Positions 1 to 9,732 of a stretch of 64,000 nucleotides of DNA are shown here, in pieces. Position 1 is the first letter of the stretch, and the number at the start of each line of letters is the position of its first letter. The notes under the pieces were generated by a model. That model worked only from the letters and a program-made list of their open reading frames with translations. It was not told the origin of the DNA and did no database searches. The translations under genes were made by a program, and so were the position numbers. This DNA comes from Areca catechu (taxonomy: Eukaryota; Streptophyta; Magnoliopsida; Arecales; Arecaceae). Location of the stretch: NCBI GenBank assembly GCA_021397845.1, contig CM038050.1, positions 13,086,471 through 13,150,470 on the forward strand, read 5' to 3'.

Positions 1-375
1 TCTCCGAGCCCGGAAGGCGTGGGGAACTGCACCAACAGCCTCCTCGTGGAGATGGTGGCGTCCAGTTGGTCGAGCCCGGGACGCCCGAGAATGGCGTTGT
101 AAGGCGAAGGGAGCCTGACGACGGTAAATGTTATTAGAACGGTCGCCTGCCAGGGCGGGGATCCGGCAGTGACCGGGAGAGTGATCTCCTGCTCGACCCC
201 CACTGAGTCCCCTGTAAAACCTACCAGGGGGGTGTGCACTGGCTTCAGCTGTTCGGGGGACAATTCATCCGAGAGAATGCATCGTAAAAAAGTACGTCAA
301 CCGAGCTTCCACTATCCACCATGATTCGATGTACAGGATGCTTCGCGATGGTCATCTCGACCACTACGGCATCGT
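1..375 (-). pseudogene. Aspartic protease region of the outer Tat element, cut by the window edge
   Basis: The reverse complement matches the protease of the inner element (4670-5164), including the stretch after the active site (SRMNLS, the THPLVGFTGDS-type region and the YNAILGRPGLN hinge). The retroviral-type active-site segment DSGSS lies near 290-310, where an extra A run (gtaaaaaagtac) sits in the same place as in the inner copy. The reading frame leaves the window before its end. Confidence 0.75.
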
Positions 376-378
376 TGT

Positions 379-1164
379 TTACATTATCATTGATTTCCCC
401 TCCCTGGGAGGGATTACATTCTCCGGGACTTCCCGGGCTCTCTTCATTGCTCGGCCGGACCCGCGCGAGATCATGCCCACGGGCTTCTCCGTTGGGCGGT
501 TGTCGATCGCAGGGACAGGTGGTAGGGCCGCGAGCGGCTGCCCTTCAGAGGGGGCCTCGTTCTTGACGAACTTCCTGAGGTAACCCCTCCTGATCAGCTC
601 CTCAATCTCCCGCTTCAGATGGCGACACTCCTCCGTGTCATGCCCGTGCTCGCGATGGAACTGGTAGTACTTTGATTTGTCTCGGACGGCTCTCGGGTTC
701 TGAGGAGGAGGTCGGCGGAGGTAGCGCTCGCCCTCGATTTCCATGAGGATCTTCGTTCGAGGTGCGAGGAGAGGGTTACCTCCGCTCGGGAGTGGCTTCG
801 CCCCTCGGCCTTGGATTTGGGCAGAGGTCGGCAGATGGCCCGGGCCTCCGACTCCCGGGGTGTCCCTCGGGAGCGCTTCTTTGAGTCTTCCCGTCCAGCT
901 CTCGACGGGTGCGGTCGGCCTCCTCCGCTCGGATGTACTTTGTGGCGCGAGGAGGAGCTCGGAATACGTCCCTGGGCGCTTCTTGTCCAGGGAATAGGTT
1001 AGGCGGGACGTCTTGAGTCCGCGCTTCAAGGCCAGCATGGCGACGGGCTCGTCCAAGCTGTAGATCTCCAATGCTGCGTCTTGAACCGGTTGATGTATCC
1101 CGGAGCAGCTCCTGGTCCTGCTGGCGGATGGAAAAAGGCTGTCCACCTCTCTTGGCACCTTTCG
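379..1164 (-). pseudogene. Gag C-terminal half of the outer Tat element
   Basis: Gag is the capsid/nucleocapsid polyprotein of the retrotransposon. The frame includes ALEIYSLDEPVAMLALKRGL (capsid part) and a CX2HX..H-X-C-like knuckle (YYQFHREHGHDTEECRHL), followed by a charged basic tail. It aligns along its length with the inner element's gag at 3870-4685. Single-base shifts interrupt the frame around 1080-1140 and 880-1000, where two overlapping frames both carry homologous residues. The N-terminal half is at 14236-15129. It cannot make a full protein because a 13-kb element lies inside it. Confidence 0.8.
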
Positions 1165-1169
1165 ACAAG
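1165..1169. repeat. Target-site duplication ACAAG, left copy
   Basis: The 5 bp immediately before the TGTTAC start of the 5' LTR are repeated at 14231-14235. Removing 1170-14235 restores continuous homology to the uninterrupted gag at 3845-3890. Confidence 0.92.
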
Positions 1170-1186
1170 TGTTACATCCGTGACAG

Positions 1187-1194
1187 TGACGTGG
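1187..1194 (+). promoter_or_regulatory. Conserved TGACGTGG box of the 5' LTR
   Basis: An ACGT-core site 17 nt after the LTR start. The same offset is seen in all Tat LTRs of the window (12514, 16735 on minus, 60942, and 55046 at 16 nt). ACGT cores are typical plant bZIP targets; a function here is inferred. The companion CACGTG box is mutated to TACGTG in this LTR (about 1227-1232). Confidence 0.55.
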
Positions 1195-1384
1195 CCAGGC
1201 TCAGGTATCGCCGAATGCGAACAAGCTACGTGTGAGTTTTCCCGCCAGAATCAGCGCCACGCCCTTAAAGCTGGGGTCGGCAAGATCGCGCCGCCCGACG
1301 ATTATCCGAACAACCGCCCAGGCCGAGGTCGAGCTCGGCCGGGTTTTCCTCCACCGACTCATCCGCCCGCGCCCGCGCACGAAG

Positions 1385-2030
1385 AGACGCCCCAAGTGAG
1401 GTCGCCGACCCCTCGCCTTGCGCCAGGTGGCCACCCGGAGACGGGCCCACCTCGCCGAAGCCAGGCGACCCTCTGCCGCCTCGCCAGGTGCCACCCAGGA
1501 GGGGTCCACCCAGTGCGAGGTCGGCCGACCCTTCGCCTTGCGCCAGGTGGCCATCCGGAGACGGGTCCACCTCGGCCGAAGCCAGGCGACCTCTTGCCGC
1601 CTCGCCAGGTGTCCACCCAGAGGGGTCCACCTAGTGCGAGGTCGGCCGACCCTTCGCCTTGCGCCAGGTGGCCACCCGGAAACGGGTCCACCTCGGCCGA
1701 AGCCAGGCGACCTCTTGCCGCCTCGCCAGGTGTCCACCCAGGAGGGGTCCACCTAGGGCGAGGTCGGCCGACCCTTCGCCTTGCGCCAGGTGGCCACCCG
1801 GAGACGGGTCCACCTCGGCCGAAGCCAGGCGACCTCTTGCCGCCTCGCCAGGTGTCCACCCAGGAGGGGTCCACCTAGTGCGAGGTCGGCCGACCCTTCG
1901 CCTTGCGCCAGGTGGCCACCCGGAGATGGGCCCACCTCGGCCGAAGCCAGGCGACCCTCTGCCGCCTCGCCAGGTGTCCACCCAGGAGGGGTCCACCTAA
2001 GCCGAGGTCGGCCGATCCCTCGCCTCTCGC
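1385..2030 (+). repeat. About 122-bp tandem repeats in the 5' LTR
   Basis: Roughly five units of about 122 bp. Each is built from related sub-blocks carrying GCCAGGTGGCCACCCGGAGA and CCACCTCGGCCGAAGCCAGG. The same array recurs in the 3' LTR and, with different copy number, in the outer element's LTR at 16021-16540. The overlapping open frames here on both strands are by-products of the repeat and its high GC, not genes. Confidence 0.9.
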
Positions 2031-2480
2031 CAATTGGTCCCCGGAGACAGGTCCAACTCAGCCGAGGCCAGACCGCTCGTACGGAGAGGCCCCCGGGGAA
2101 AGCGACGGTCCCGAGGCCATCCCTCGGCCGTACCGACCCCAGACGGCGTCCCGTACGGAGGGCGGCGGCACGCGGAACGTCACTTACATTAGCCCGGCAG
2201 GTCCCGCGGTCGAGAGACCCGATCCTGACGGAACAGGGCCCGTAAACGGATAGCGCCCACGCCCGGGGAAAAGAGCATCCTCACGAAGCCCGAGGCCTGA
2301 CAACTTGCCGCTCTGCCAGCGCCGCCTTCCCTCTTTTTCCCTTCTGTCCTTGCCTTTTTCCTGCTGGGCCCGGCGGACGAGGTCGGAAAGCCGCCTGGCC
2401 TCCTTCACCAGAAGGGAAAAGAAAGGAAGACAGGGAGGAGGAGTTTTCGAGGGAGAAAAGGACGAGCGCACGACGGAGGG

Positions 2481-2488
2481 AGATAAAG
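2481..2488 (+). promoter_or_regulatory. Candidate TATA-like box (AGATAAAG) of the Tat LTR
   Basis: A GGAGATAAA motif is retained in every typical Tat LTR of the window (2479, 13821, 15605-15616 on minus, 62146), set in a purine-rich stretch. Conservation in otherwise divergent LTRs suggests a core promoter; this is inference. Confidence 0.4.
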
Positions 2489-2891
2489 AGGGAAGGATCC
2501 AAAGACTGCAAGGTAAGCCAAAGAGCCTGGGGACAAGAAGGAAAGACCGGCATAAGGCCTCGCTGGGAGGAAGAAAACGAGGGATCCCGAGAAGGGAAGA
2601 CTGGACGCGAGCTCAGCGGGCAGGCCCAGCCGAGTTTCCGGTCCCCGGCGCTTTCCCTTCACCAGTTAACTCTCCAAGCCTGAGACCCTCCAGGGGGATC
2701 GGGAGGGAGAGTCTGTTCCTCCACGTCGTCTACTGACTTGACCGTCGGAGCCCCCTCGCCGGAATCCCCGGCCAGGGTCCTCTAACCCCTTTGTTGCAGG
2801 CTTCTCGCAGGAAGGGAGGCTCCTCTGCCAGGCGGTCAGGGAGGATCGGCTGATCCTCTGCACGGGCGCGACGACGAGGACGGCAATAGAT

Positions 2892-2909
2892 TGGCGCGCC
2901 AGGTAGGGG
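2892..2909 (+). promoter_or_regulatory. Primer-binding site of the inner Tat element
   Basis: TGGCGCGCCAGGTAGGGG lies 3 nt after the 5' LTR and begins with the TGG complementary to a tRNA CCA end. The outer element has the matching site just inside its LTR (about 15192-15208, minus strand). I did not assign the tRNA species. Confidence 0.75.
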
Positions 2910-2967
2910 AGCAGGGCACTAACCCCCAGTGGGAACTAGCTTTTTGCAGGTATCACGCTCCCTAACA

Positions 2968-4685
2968 ATGGTGGTCACTCGTGGTCGCGAGGCGTCCACC
3001 AGCCGAGTGGGAGAAGCCCACTCCCCGCCAGGGGGCCACACCCCCGAACGGGAGCTTCCCGCTCCTCCTCCTCTTCTGCAGCAGCCTACCCCGGCGGACG
3101 GATCCCTTGCGGCCATCGTCCAGCAGCTGCAGACCTTGACCTCAGCGGTCCGACAGCTCCAGCATCAGCAACGGTCCCTGGCCACTCAGCCGCAGCCAGG
3201 GACCCCCGCGGCCCGGGTCACGGGACAGCGTGGGAGCCTGCGCTCAATCCAGGGCAGGCCGTCCCGTCCGCAAGCCATCTCCAACCCCCGAGAGAGCCGC
3301 CAAGCTCCCCCGAAGAAAGACTATTCCGGCTCGGAGGATCACGAGAGTCGATCCCCGGCCGATGGGGCCGAAACGGCGCATCGCAGCAAGCGACGCCGGG
3401 TCCGGACCCCGCGCCGAGACCAATCGGCGCCTCCCTCATCTGCAGTCTCGGTGGAAGACTCCACCGACGAAGCCATCAGGCGCCAGGCCGAAAGGCGCCT
3501 AGAGGAGCACGAGCGCAAGTTGGCGGAGTTCGCCCAGCGATTCGCCGACCTGCAGAACTCGTCAGCCGACCCGGCGGGCTACGACTCCCGCCCCCCTTTC
3601 TCCGAAGAGATCCAGACGGAACCAATCCCGAAACGGTTCCGCATGCCGCAGGTGGACCCCTACGACGGGACCACCGACCCCTGGACCACCTGGAGGGTTA
3701 TAAAGCCCTCATGAGGGTCCAGGGTGCCACCGACGCCCTTCTGTGCATCGCCTTCCCTGCAACCCTTCGGAAGGCCGCCCGAGTCTGGTTCGCCCGTCTC
3801 GAGCCCGGATCCATTCGCTCCTTCCAGCAGCTGGAAGGAAAGTTTGTGGCGCATTTTGACGCTTGTCGAAAGGTGCCAAGGGAGGTGGACAGCCTCTTCT
3901 CCGTCCGCCAGCAGGACCAGGAGCTGCTCCGTGACTACATCGCCCGGTTTAAGACCGCGGCCTTGGAGATCTACAGCTTGGACGAGCCCGTCGCTATGCT
4001 GGCTCTAAAGCGCGGGCTCAAGACGTCCCGCCTGACCTATTCCCTGGACAAGAAGCCACCCAGGACGTATTCCGAGCTCCTCCTCCGTGCCCACAAGTAC
4101 ATCCGAGCGGAGGAGGCCGACCGCACCCGTCGAGAGCTGGACGGGAGGATTTTGAAGAAGTCGAACCCGAGGGACGCCCCGGGAGCTCGGAGGCCCGGGC
4201 CACCAGCCGACCCTCGCCCGAACCCAAGGCCGAGGCCGAATCTGCCCCCGAGCGGAGGTACACCCTCTCCTCGCACCTCGAGCCAAATTCTTATGGAAAT
4301 CGAGGGCGAGCGTTATCTCCGCCGACCTCCACCTCAGAACCCGAGGGCAGCCCGAGATAAATCAAAGTACTGCCAATTCCACCGCGAGCACGGGCATGAC
4401 ACGGAGGAGTGCCGCCACCTGAAGCGGGAGATCGAGGAGCTGATCGGGAGGGGATACCTCCGGAAGTTCGTCAAGAACGAGGCTCCCTCCGAAAAGCAGC
4501 CGCTCGCGGCCTTGCCACCTGTCCCTGCGATCGACAACCGGCCAACAGAGAGGCCCGTGGGCATGATCTCACGCGGATCTGGCCGAGCAGAGAAGAGAGC
4601 CCGGGAAACCCCGGAGAATGTAATCCCTCCCAAAGGAGGGGAATTTAGCGGCAATATAAAAATGATGCCGTGGTGGTCGAGATGA
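2968..4685 (+). pseudogene. Gag of the inner Tat element (frameshifted)
   Basis: Structural polyprotein that forms the particle and binds RNA. It begins MVVTRGREAS 60 nt after the primer-binding site. The N-terminal part is Gln/Pro-rich with a heptad-like segment (LAAIVQQLQTLTSAVRQLQH) and a charged stretch. The capsid part starts near 3640 (PYDGTTDP...). A CX2H...H-X4-EEC knuckle-like motif lies near 4370-4420. The frame breaks once near 3680, where a C is missing relative to the outer copy at 14400-14470; both segments are otherwise open. Protease follows in another frame with an overlap near 4670. Confidence 0.85.
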
Positions 4686-5164
4686 CCATCGCGAAACACC
4701 TTGTACATCGAATCATGATGGATAGTGGAAGCTCGACCGATGTACTTTTTTATGACGCTCTCTCTCGGATGAACTTGTCTCTCGACCAGCTAAAGCCAGT
4801 GCACACCCCACTGGTAGGTTTTACGGGGGACTCCATCGGAGTCGAAGGGGAAATCACTCTCCCAGTTACCGCCGGATCCCCGCCTCGGCAGACGACCATC
4901 ATGGTAACTTTCACTGTAGTCAAGCTCCCTTCGCCTTACAACGCCATCCTTGGGCGTCCCGGGCTCAACCGACTAGACGCCACTATCTCCACAAGGAGAT
5001 TGCTGGTGCAGTTCCCCATGCCTTTCGGGTTCGGGGAAATGAAGGGGACGATCCAGCCAGTCCCGCTCTGCCTGCAGACAATCCCGGGCATCAAGGGTGC
5101 AGAGCTCGCCCGCGAGGTCGAGGACCTCGACCTAAGAGAAAAGGAACCCAGGGAGGGCCCGTAG
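4670..5164 (+). CDS. Aspartic protease domain of the inner Tat element
   Basis: A retropepsin-type protease that cuts the gag-pol polyprotein. The active-site triad is visible in RIMMDSGSSTDVLFYDALSR, followed by the YNAILGRPGLN segment typical of plant Ty3/gypsy proteases. It is about 165 residues and open throughout. It is in a different frame from gag; the frame break near 4650 occurs at a similar place in the outer copy, though with different bases. The stop at 5164 separates it from the reverse transcriptase frame at 5209. Confidence 0.82.
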   Translation: MVVEMTIAKHLVHRIMMDSGSSTDVLFYDALSRMNLSLDQLKPVHTPLVGFTGDSIGVEGEITLPVTAGSPPRQTTIMVTFTVVKLPSPYNAILGRPGLNRLDATISTRRLLVQFPMPFGFGEMKGTIQPVPLCLQTIPGIKGAELAREVEDLDLREKEPREGP

Positions 5165-5208
5165 AGCGCCTGCTCTCCTTTCCCCTTGGTTCAGACCCCC
5201 TGAAGACG

Positions 5209-6069
5209 GTGCAAGTTGGGGCCCAGCTCCCCGAAGAGGAACGAACCCGCCTGCTGGAGTTCCTCCGTGCCAACGCCGATGTGTTCGCCTGGTCGGCGGT
5301 CGACATGCCGGGTATTCCGCCCGAGATTATCATGCACAGCCTGAACGTGGACCCAGGCAGCCGCCCGGTCCGCCAGAAGAAGAGAAGCTTTGCCATGGAG
5401 AGGCAGAAGGCGATCGACGAGGAGGTAGAGAAACTTCTCGCCGCCGGTTTCGTCCGAGAAGTCCAATACCCCAGCTGGTTAGCAAATGTGGTCATGGTAA
5501 AGAAGAGCAGCGGTAAGTGGAGGATCTGCGTGGACTACACCGACCTCAATCGAGCTTGCCCGAAGGACAGCTTCCCTCTGCCAAAGATCGACCAGCTGGT
5601 CGACACCACCTCGGGACACAGTCTCCTGTCATTCATGGACGCTTTCTCCGGATACAACCAGATCCGGATGAATCCGGAGGACGAAGAGCGTACCGCCTTC
5701 ATAACTGACCGCGGGACTTTCTGTTACAGGATGATGCCCTTCGGCCTCAAGAACGCGGGGGCGACGTACCAACGTCTGGTCAATAAAGTCTTCAAAGACC
5801 AGATAGGCCGCAACATGCAGGTGTACGTGGACGACATGCTGGTAATGAGCAAACTTGACTCGGACCACGTAGCCAACCTGGCAGAGACGTTCGGCAACCT
5901 CCGGTGCCACCAGATGAAGCTGAATCCAGCGAAGTGCGCCTTCGGGGTCTCCGCCGGAAAATTCCTGGGGTTCATGGTGACCCAGAGAGAAATCGAGGCC
6001 AACCCGGAGAAGGTCCAGGCCATCCTGGACATGGAGCAGCCAGCCTCCAAGAAACAAGTGCAGAGCTGA
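5209..6069 (+). CDS. Reverse transcriptase domain of the inner Tat element
   Basis: RNA-dependent DNA polymerase copying element RNA. All core motifs are present in order: the FVREVQYPSWLANVVMVKK entry segment, KWRICVDYTDLNRACPKDSF, SFMDAFSGYNQIRMNPED, YRMMPFGLKNAGATYQRL, and the catalytic YVDDMLV near 5823-5843, then KFLGFMVTQREI. The frame ends at 6069 after KKQVQS, where a one-base change shifts the continuation (connection and RNase H) into the next frame. The catalytic aspartates are intact. Confidence 0.9.
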   Translation: MQVGAQLPEEERTRLLEFLRANADVFAWSAVDMPGIPPEIIMHSLNVDPGSRPVRQKKRSFAMERQKAIDEEVEKLLAAGFVREVQYPSWLANVVMVKKSSGKWRICVDYTDLNRACPKDSFPLPKIDQLVDTTSGHSLLSFMDAFSGYNQIRMNPEDEERTAFITDRGTFCYRMMPFGLKNAGATYQRLVNKVFKDQIGRNMQVYVDDMLVMSKLDSDHVANLAETFGNLRCHQMKLNPAKCAFGVSAGKFLGFMVTQREIEANPEKVQAILDMEQPASKKQVQS

Positions 6070-6660
6070 CCGGTCGGGTTGCGGCCCTTAGCCGTTTTAT
6101 TTCCAGGTCGGCGGACCGCTGCCGCCCCTTCTTCAAGGTGCTGAGGAAGATGAACGGTTTCGCCTGGACCAAGGAATGCCAGCAGGCCTTCGAGGAGTTG
6201 AAGAAGACGCTCGCATCACCACCTCTGCTGTCCAGGCCCGAGGAAGGGGAGGAGCTTACCCTCTACTTGGCCGTTACCCCGGAGGCCGTCAGCTCTGTCT
6301 TGGTCCGAACCGATGACCACGGGATCCAGCGACCGGTGTACTATACCAGCAAACTCCTCCGGGATGCGGAGCTCAGGTATTCACGGCCCGAGAAACTCGT
6401 TTTTGCGCTAATAGTGTCTGCCCAGCGTCTCAGGCCCTATTTCCAAGCGCATCCCATCGCCGTCTTGACGGATCAACCGCTGAAAGCGGTGCTCAGCCGA
6501 CCCGACACCTCGGGGCGATTGGCCAAATGGGCACTGAAACTCAGCGAGTTCGACATTACATATCGGCCGAGGTCAGCAATGAAGGCACAGGTGCTGGCCG
6601 ACTTCTTGGTCGAATGCGCAGGTCTGGGCAAGGAGCCCGAGGAGGACTCTTCGGCCCAGC
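6070..6660 (+). pseudogene. RNase H (first) domain of the inner Tat element
   Basis: Continues reverse transcriptase in a shifted frame: LTGRVAALSRFISRSADRC, then the Ty3-type RNase H (LTLYLAVTPEAVSSVLV, PVYYTSKLLRDAELRY, QLRPYF-like, IAVLTDQPLKAVL, LAKWALKLSEFDITYRPRSA). The first catalytic Asp position of this domain reads LYLAVTP rather than the usual Asp-containing segment. This matches the known degeneration of the original RNase H in Tat elements that have gained a second one. Confidence 0.8.
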
Positions 6661-6689
6661 CGACGGAGGTCGGCACCAACGAGCCCGGA

Positions 6690-7085
6690 GAGGACGCTTG
6701 GATCCTCCATGTGGACGGAGCCTCAAACTCCGGAGGGAGCGGAGCTGGGCTCATCCTTGCCAACGGCGATGGGTCGTCGCAGAATGTGCGCTCCGTTTCC
6801 AGTTTCCCGCGACAAACAATCAAGCGGAGTACGAGGCGCTTCTCGCCGGACTCAGGGTCTCCCGCGAGCTGGGCGTGACCAACCTCAGAGCTTTCACCGA
6901 CTCCCAGCTCGTGGCGGGGCAGGTGTCCGGGGAGTATGTCGCTCACGACCCCCAGATGGCAAGGTATTTGGAGCTCGTCAAGGCGGGCGCGTCCAAGTTC
7001 CGGCGCTTCAACATCTTCCATATCCCCCGCGGGGAGAACGCCCGCGCGGATGCTCTCTCTCGATTGGCGGCTCTACCGGACACAA
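6690..7085 (+). pseudogene. Second, Tat-specific RNase H (aRNH) of the inner Tat element
   Basis: A complete-looking extra RNase H downstream of the first. It carries LHVDGASNSGGSGAG (Asp), NNQAEYEALLAGLRVS (Glu), AFTDSQLVAGQVSGEY (Asp) and NARADALSRLAAL (Asp). This dual RNase H arrangement is an established mark of the Tat clade. One single-base frame change near 6770 divides the Asp motif from the rest, although all four catalytic residues are encoded. Confidence 0.85.
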
Positions 7086-7204
7086 TGCTGGGACGCGCTC
7101 ATGTGGAGCGACTCGAAGTCCCAAGCCTCGAAGCACCGGCGGGGGTCCATCAGGTCAGCCAGGAGCCCGGCTGGATGGACAAGTACGCCGCGTACATCAC
7201 CGCA

Positions 7205-8403
7205 GCATTCTGCCGGAAGACCGAGACGCGGCTCGCCTCATCAGGAAGAAGGCCGTGCGGTTTGTCCTGATGGACGGGCAGCTGTATCGAAGGTCCTACT
7301 CTTATCCCCTCCTCAAGTGCATTGGACCCGCAGAAGCCAAGTTTGTGCTCCAGGAGATTCACGAAGGCATCTGTGGGAACCACGTGGGGGGCAGGGCATT
7401 GGCATACAAGGCCCTTCGTCAAGGCTACTTCTGGGAGACGATGAAGGAGGACGCCGCTGACTTCGTGAAGAAATGCGACCGGTGCCAGCGCCACGCCATG
7501 GTACAGCGGCAACCCTCCAACCCGATCTATCAGCTCTCAGCCCTCTGGCCATTCGCCCAGTGGGGAATGGACCTTCTGGGCCCATTCCCGCCGGCATCCG
7601 GCCAGCGGAAGTTCCTGATAGTGGCCATCGACTACTTCACAAAGTGGGTCGAAGCCGAACCCTTGGCAAGAATCACCGAAGCAAACGTCGCCAAATTCTT
7701 CTGGAAGTCCATCGTCTGCCGCTTCGGCCTCCCCCACACCGTGGTCACCGACAACGGATGCCAGTTCGACTGTCGAGAGTTCGAGGATTTCTGCAACGAC
7801 CTCGGCATCAAACATCGCTTCACCTCGGTGGCGCACCCCCAGACCAACGGGGAGGCTGAGGTCACGAATAGGACCATTCTTCAGGGCCTCCGCACGCGAC
7901 TAGACCAAGCCAAGGGCAGGTGGGCCGACGAGCTTCCCAGCGTTCTTTGGGCATACCACACCACTCCAAGGACGGCTACCGACGAAACCCCATTCAACCT
8001 CGTCTTCGGGGCCGAGGCAGTCATCCCGGTCGAGCTCAGCATACCCACGCTGCGCGTGGAACAATACGACGAGACAGAAAACCCGGCCAGGATGATGCTC
8101 AACCTAGACCTCCTCGAAGAAACAAGGGACAAGGCCCGAATCCGAATGGCGGCGTACCGGCAACGTGTAGCCAGATATTACAACTCCCGAGTACGGCCGA
8201 AGGTTTTTCGTCCCGGGGACTTGGTCCTCCGGCGTGCAGAAGCCTCCCAGCCACGAGAGTGCGGCAAGCTTTCACCCAACTGGGAAGGCCCTTATCGGGT
8301 AGCAGAAGCCCTCCCTCACGGGGCATGTTACTTGGAAGAGTTGGGAGGTGCCAGGTTCCCCCGGACATGGAACCCCTCGAACCTGAGAATGTACTACCAG
8401 TGA
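7205..8403 (+). CDS. Integrase of the inner Tat element
   Basis: Inserts element cDNA into host DNA. The HHCC zinc-binding domain is visible (HEGICGNHVGG ... CDRCQRH). The catalytic core follows with D,D,E in MDLLGPFPPASGQRKFLIVA, VVTDNGCQFDCREFE and HPQTNGEAEVTNRTI. The C-terminal region (FRPGDLVLRRAEASQ, NWEGPYRVAEALPHGACYLEEL) ends at the stop at 8401-8403. The domain is open from about 7225; a frame change near 7205 separates it from the RNase H frame. No chromodomain is present, as expected for Tat. Confidence 0.9.
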
Positions 8404-8469
8404 TGTAAGGCTCCCAGTTCCTTTAACAAAGCTTCTTCGCTTCAAACATTCTTCTCTGACTTCAACAAA

Positions 8470-9432
8470 AAGCCCGGAGCACAGCTCAGCAAGCCGCGCA
8501 AGGTTTGAGAAAGCCTGCGGCATCGAGCTCAGTCCGGAAGATCCTGGGCTTCGGCCTGGAAGGCGGCGACGAATCCGTTTCGCCCGTGCAAGCCCGGAGC
8601 ACAGCTCAGCAAGCCACGCAGGGTTTGAGAAAGCCTGCGGCATCGAGCTCAGTCCGGAAGATCCTGGGCTTCGGCCTGGAAGGTGGCGTCGAACCCAGTT
8701 CGCCCACGCAAGCCCGGAGCACAGCTCAGCAAGCCGCGCAAGGTTTGAGAAAGCCTGCGGCATCGAGCTCAGTCCGGAAGATCCTGGGCTTCGGCCTGGA
8801 AGGCGGCGCCGAATCCGCTTCGCCCGCGCAAGCCCGGAGCACAGCTCAGCAAGCCACGCAGGGTTTGAGAAGCCTGCGGCATCGAGCTCAGTCCGGAAGA
8901 TCCTGGGCTTCGGCCTGGAAGGTGGCGTCGAACCCAGTTCGCCCACGCAAGCCCGGAGCACAGCTCAGCAAGCCGCGCAAGGTTTGAGAAAGCCTGCGGC
9001 ATCGAGCTCAGTCCGGAAGATCCTGGGCTTCGGCCTGGAAGGCGGCGCCGAATCCGCTTCGCCCGCGCAAGCCCGGAGCACAGCTCAGCAAGCCGCGCAA
9101 GGTTTGAGAAAGCCTGCGGCATCGAGCTCAGTCCGGAAGATCCTGGGCTTCGGCCTGGAAGGCGGCGCCGAATCCGCTTCGCCCGCGCAAGCCCGAGCAC
9201 AGCTCAGCAAGCCGCGCAAGGTTTGAGAAAGCCTGCGGCATCGAGCTCAGTCCGGAAGATCCTGGGCTTCGGCCTGGAAGGCGGCGCCGAATCCGCTTCG
9301 CCCGCGCAAGCCCGGAGCACAGCTCAGCAAGCCGCGCAAGGTTTGAGAAAGCCTGCGGCATCGAGCTCAGTCCGGAGGATCCCAGGTTTCGGCCCGGAAG
9401 ATGGTGCAGGAACTGTGCTGTCCGCGCAAGCA
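8470..9432 (+). repeat. Eight-copy 120-bp tandem array downstream of integrase
   Basis: Units begin AAGCCCGGAGCACAGCTCAG at 8470, 8590, 8710, 8830, 8949, 9069, 9189 and 9308, with a degenerate end near 9427. Period is 119-120 bp. Copies fall into at least two variants (GTCGAACCCAGTTCGCCCAC versus GCCGAATCCGCTTCGCCCGC), partly alternating, which suggests duplication of multi-unit blocks. Because 120 is divisible by three, long open frames appear on both strands; I do not consider them genes. Arrays between integrase and 3' LTR are common in Tat elements. Confidence 0.93.
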
Positions 9433-9732
9433 TGAAGGCAGCCCAAAGTCGGACCTGCTCAGGATTCTTGCTTTGCCGCAACACGGTTTTGCAGACCCCG
9501 TCCTTCGATTTAGTATGGAAGAACCAGGCCCGCAGTTGTCTCAGGTATCCCAGACCGACATCTCAGGAACGAACAAACAAAGAAAAGAGGAAAGAACTAG
9601 AAATAGTAGACAGGTTTTTGCGAAAAGTGCTCTTCATTGAAAAGGATTACAAAGTGTCAAGTACAAATAGGGAGCTCCGACAGGCCGGAACTCCCCAAAA
9701 AAAGAGAAAGACACAGAAAGCAAAGGTACAAG

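Larger units (their letters stand above)
1..1169 (-). mobile_element. Outer Tat-lineage Ty3/gypsy element, left part (gag C-terminus and protease)
   Basis: This is the inner portion of a minus-strand retrotransposon whose 5' LTR and gag N-terminus lie at 14236-16752. The two parts were separated by insertion of another Tat element at 1170. Read on the minus strand, 1164 down to about 379 matches the gag C-terminal half of the inner element (same residues around the zinc-knuckle-like QFHREHGHDTEECRHLKREI region), and 375 down to 1 matches its aspartic protease. The join across the insertion is exact: the sequence at 1141-1169 continues at 14236. Reverse transcriptase and the 3' LTR would lie beyond the left edge of the window. 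Confidence 0.88.
1170..2888 (+). repeat. 5' LTR of the inner Tat element
   Basis: 1719 bp, beginning TGTTACATCC and ending GGCAATA, where the 3' LTR has the canonical GGCAACA. It contains a GC-rich tandem array (about 1385-2030), a U3-proximal TGACGTGG box, an AGATAAAG TATA-like box and a conserved tail with the CCGGAATCCCCGG palindrome. It is nearly identical to the 3' LTR. Many differences are one-base run-length changes, for example G2 versus G3 near 2107/13444 and again near 2136/13468. Confidence 0.93.

Noticed and set aside
1081..2253. Several overlapping open frames of 110-265 codons on both strands across the Tat 5' LTR
   Set aside because: They follow the 122-bp GC-rich tandem array, repeat the same Pro/Arg-rich residues, appear in all frames and recur in the 3' LTR. 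They are by-products of low AT content.
3660..3720. Programmed frameshift between the two halves of gag
   Set aside because: The outer copy reads through the same point in a single frame, so a one-base loss or sequencing error is simpler.
6473..7021. Minus-strand open frames overlapping the Tat pol (also near 5629-6057 and 7150-7597)
   Set aside because: Shadows of the plus-strand pol frame in GC-rich DNA; only the plus strand shows conserved RT, RNase H and integrase motifs.
8470..9432. Regular direct repeats considered as a CRISPR array
   Set aside because: Units are contiguous 120-mers without unique spacers, in a plant retrotransposon.
8272..9484. Long open frames on both strands across the 120-bp repeats, initially resembling a repeat protein
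   Set aside because: The period is divisible by three, so any open unit stays open. Frames exist on both strands and no start context or domain is present.
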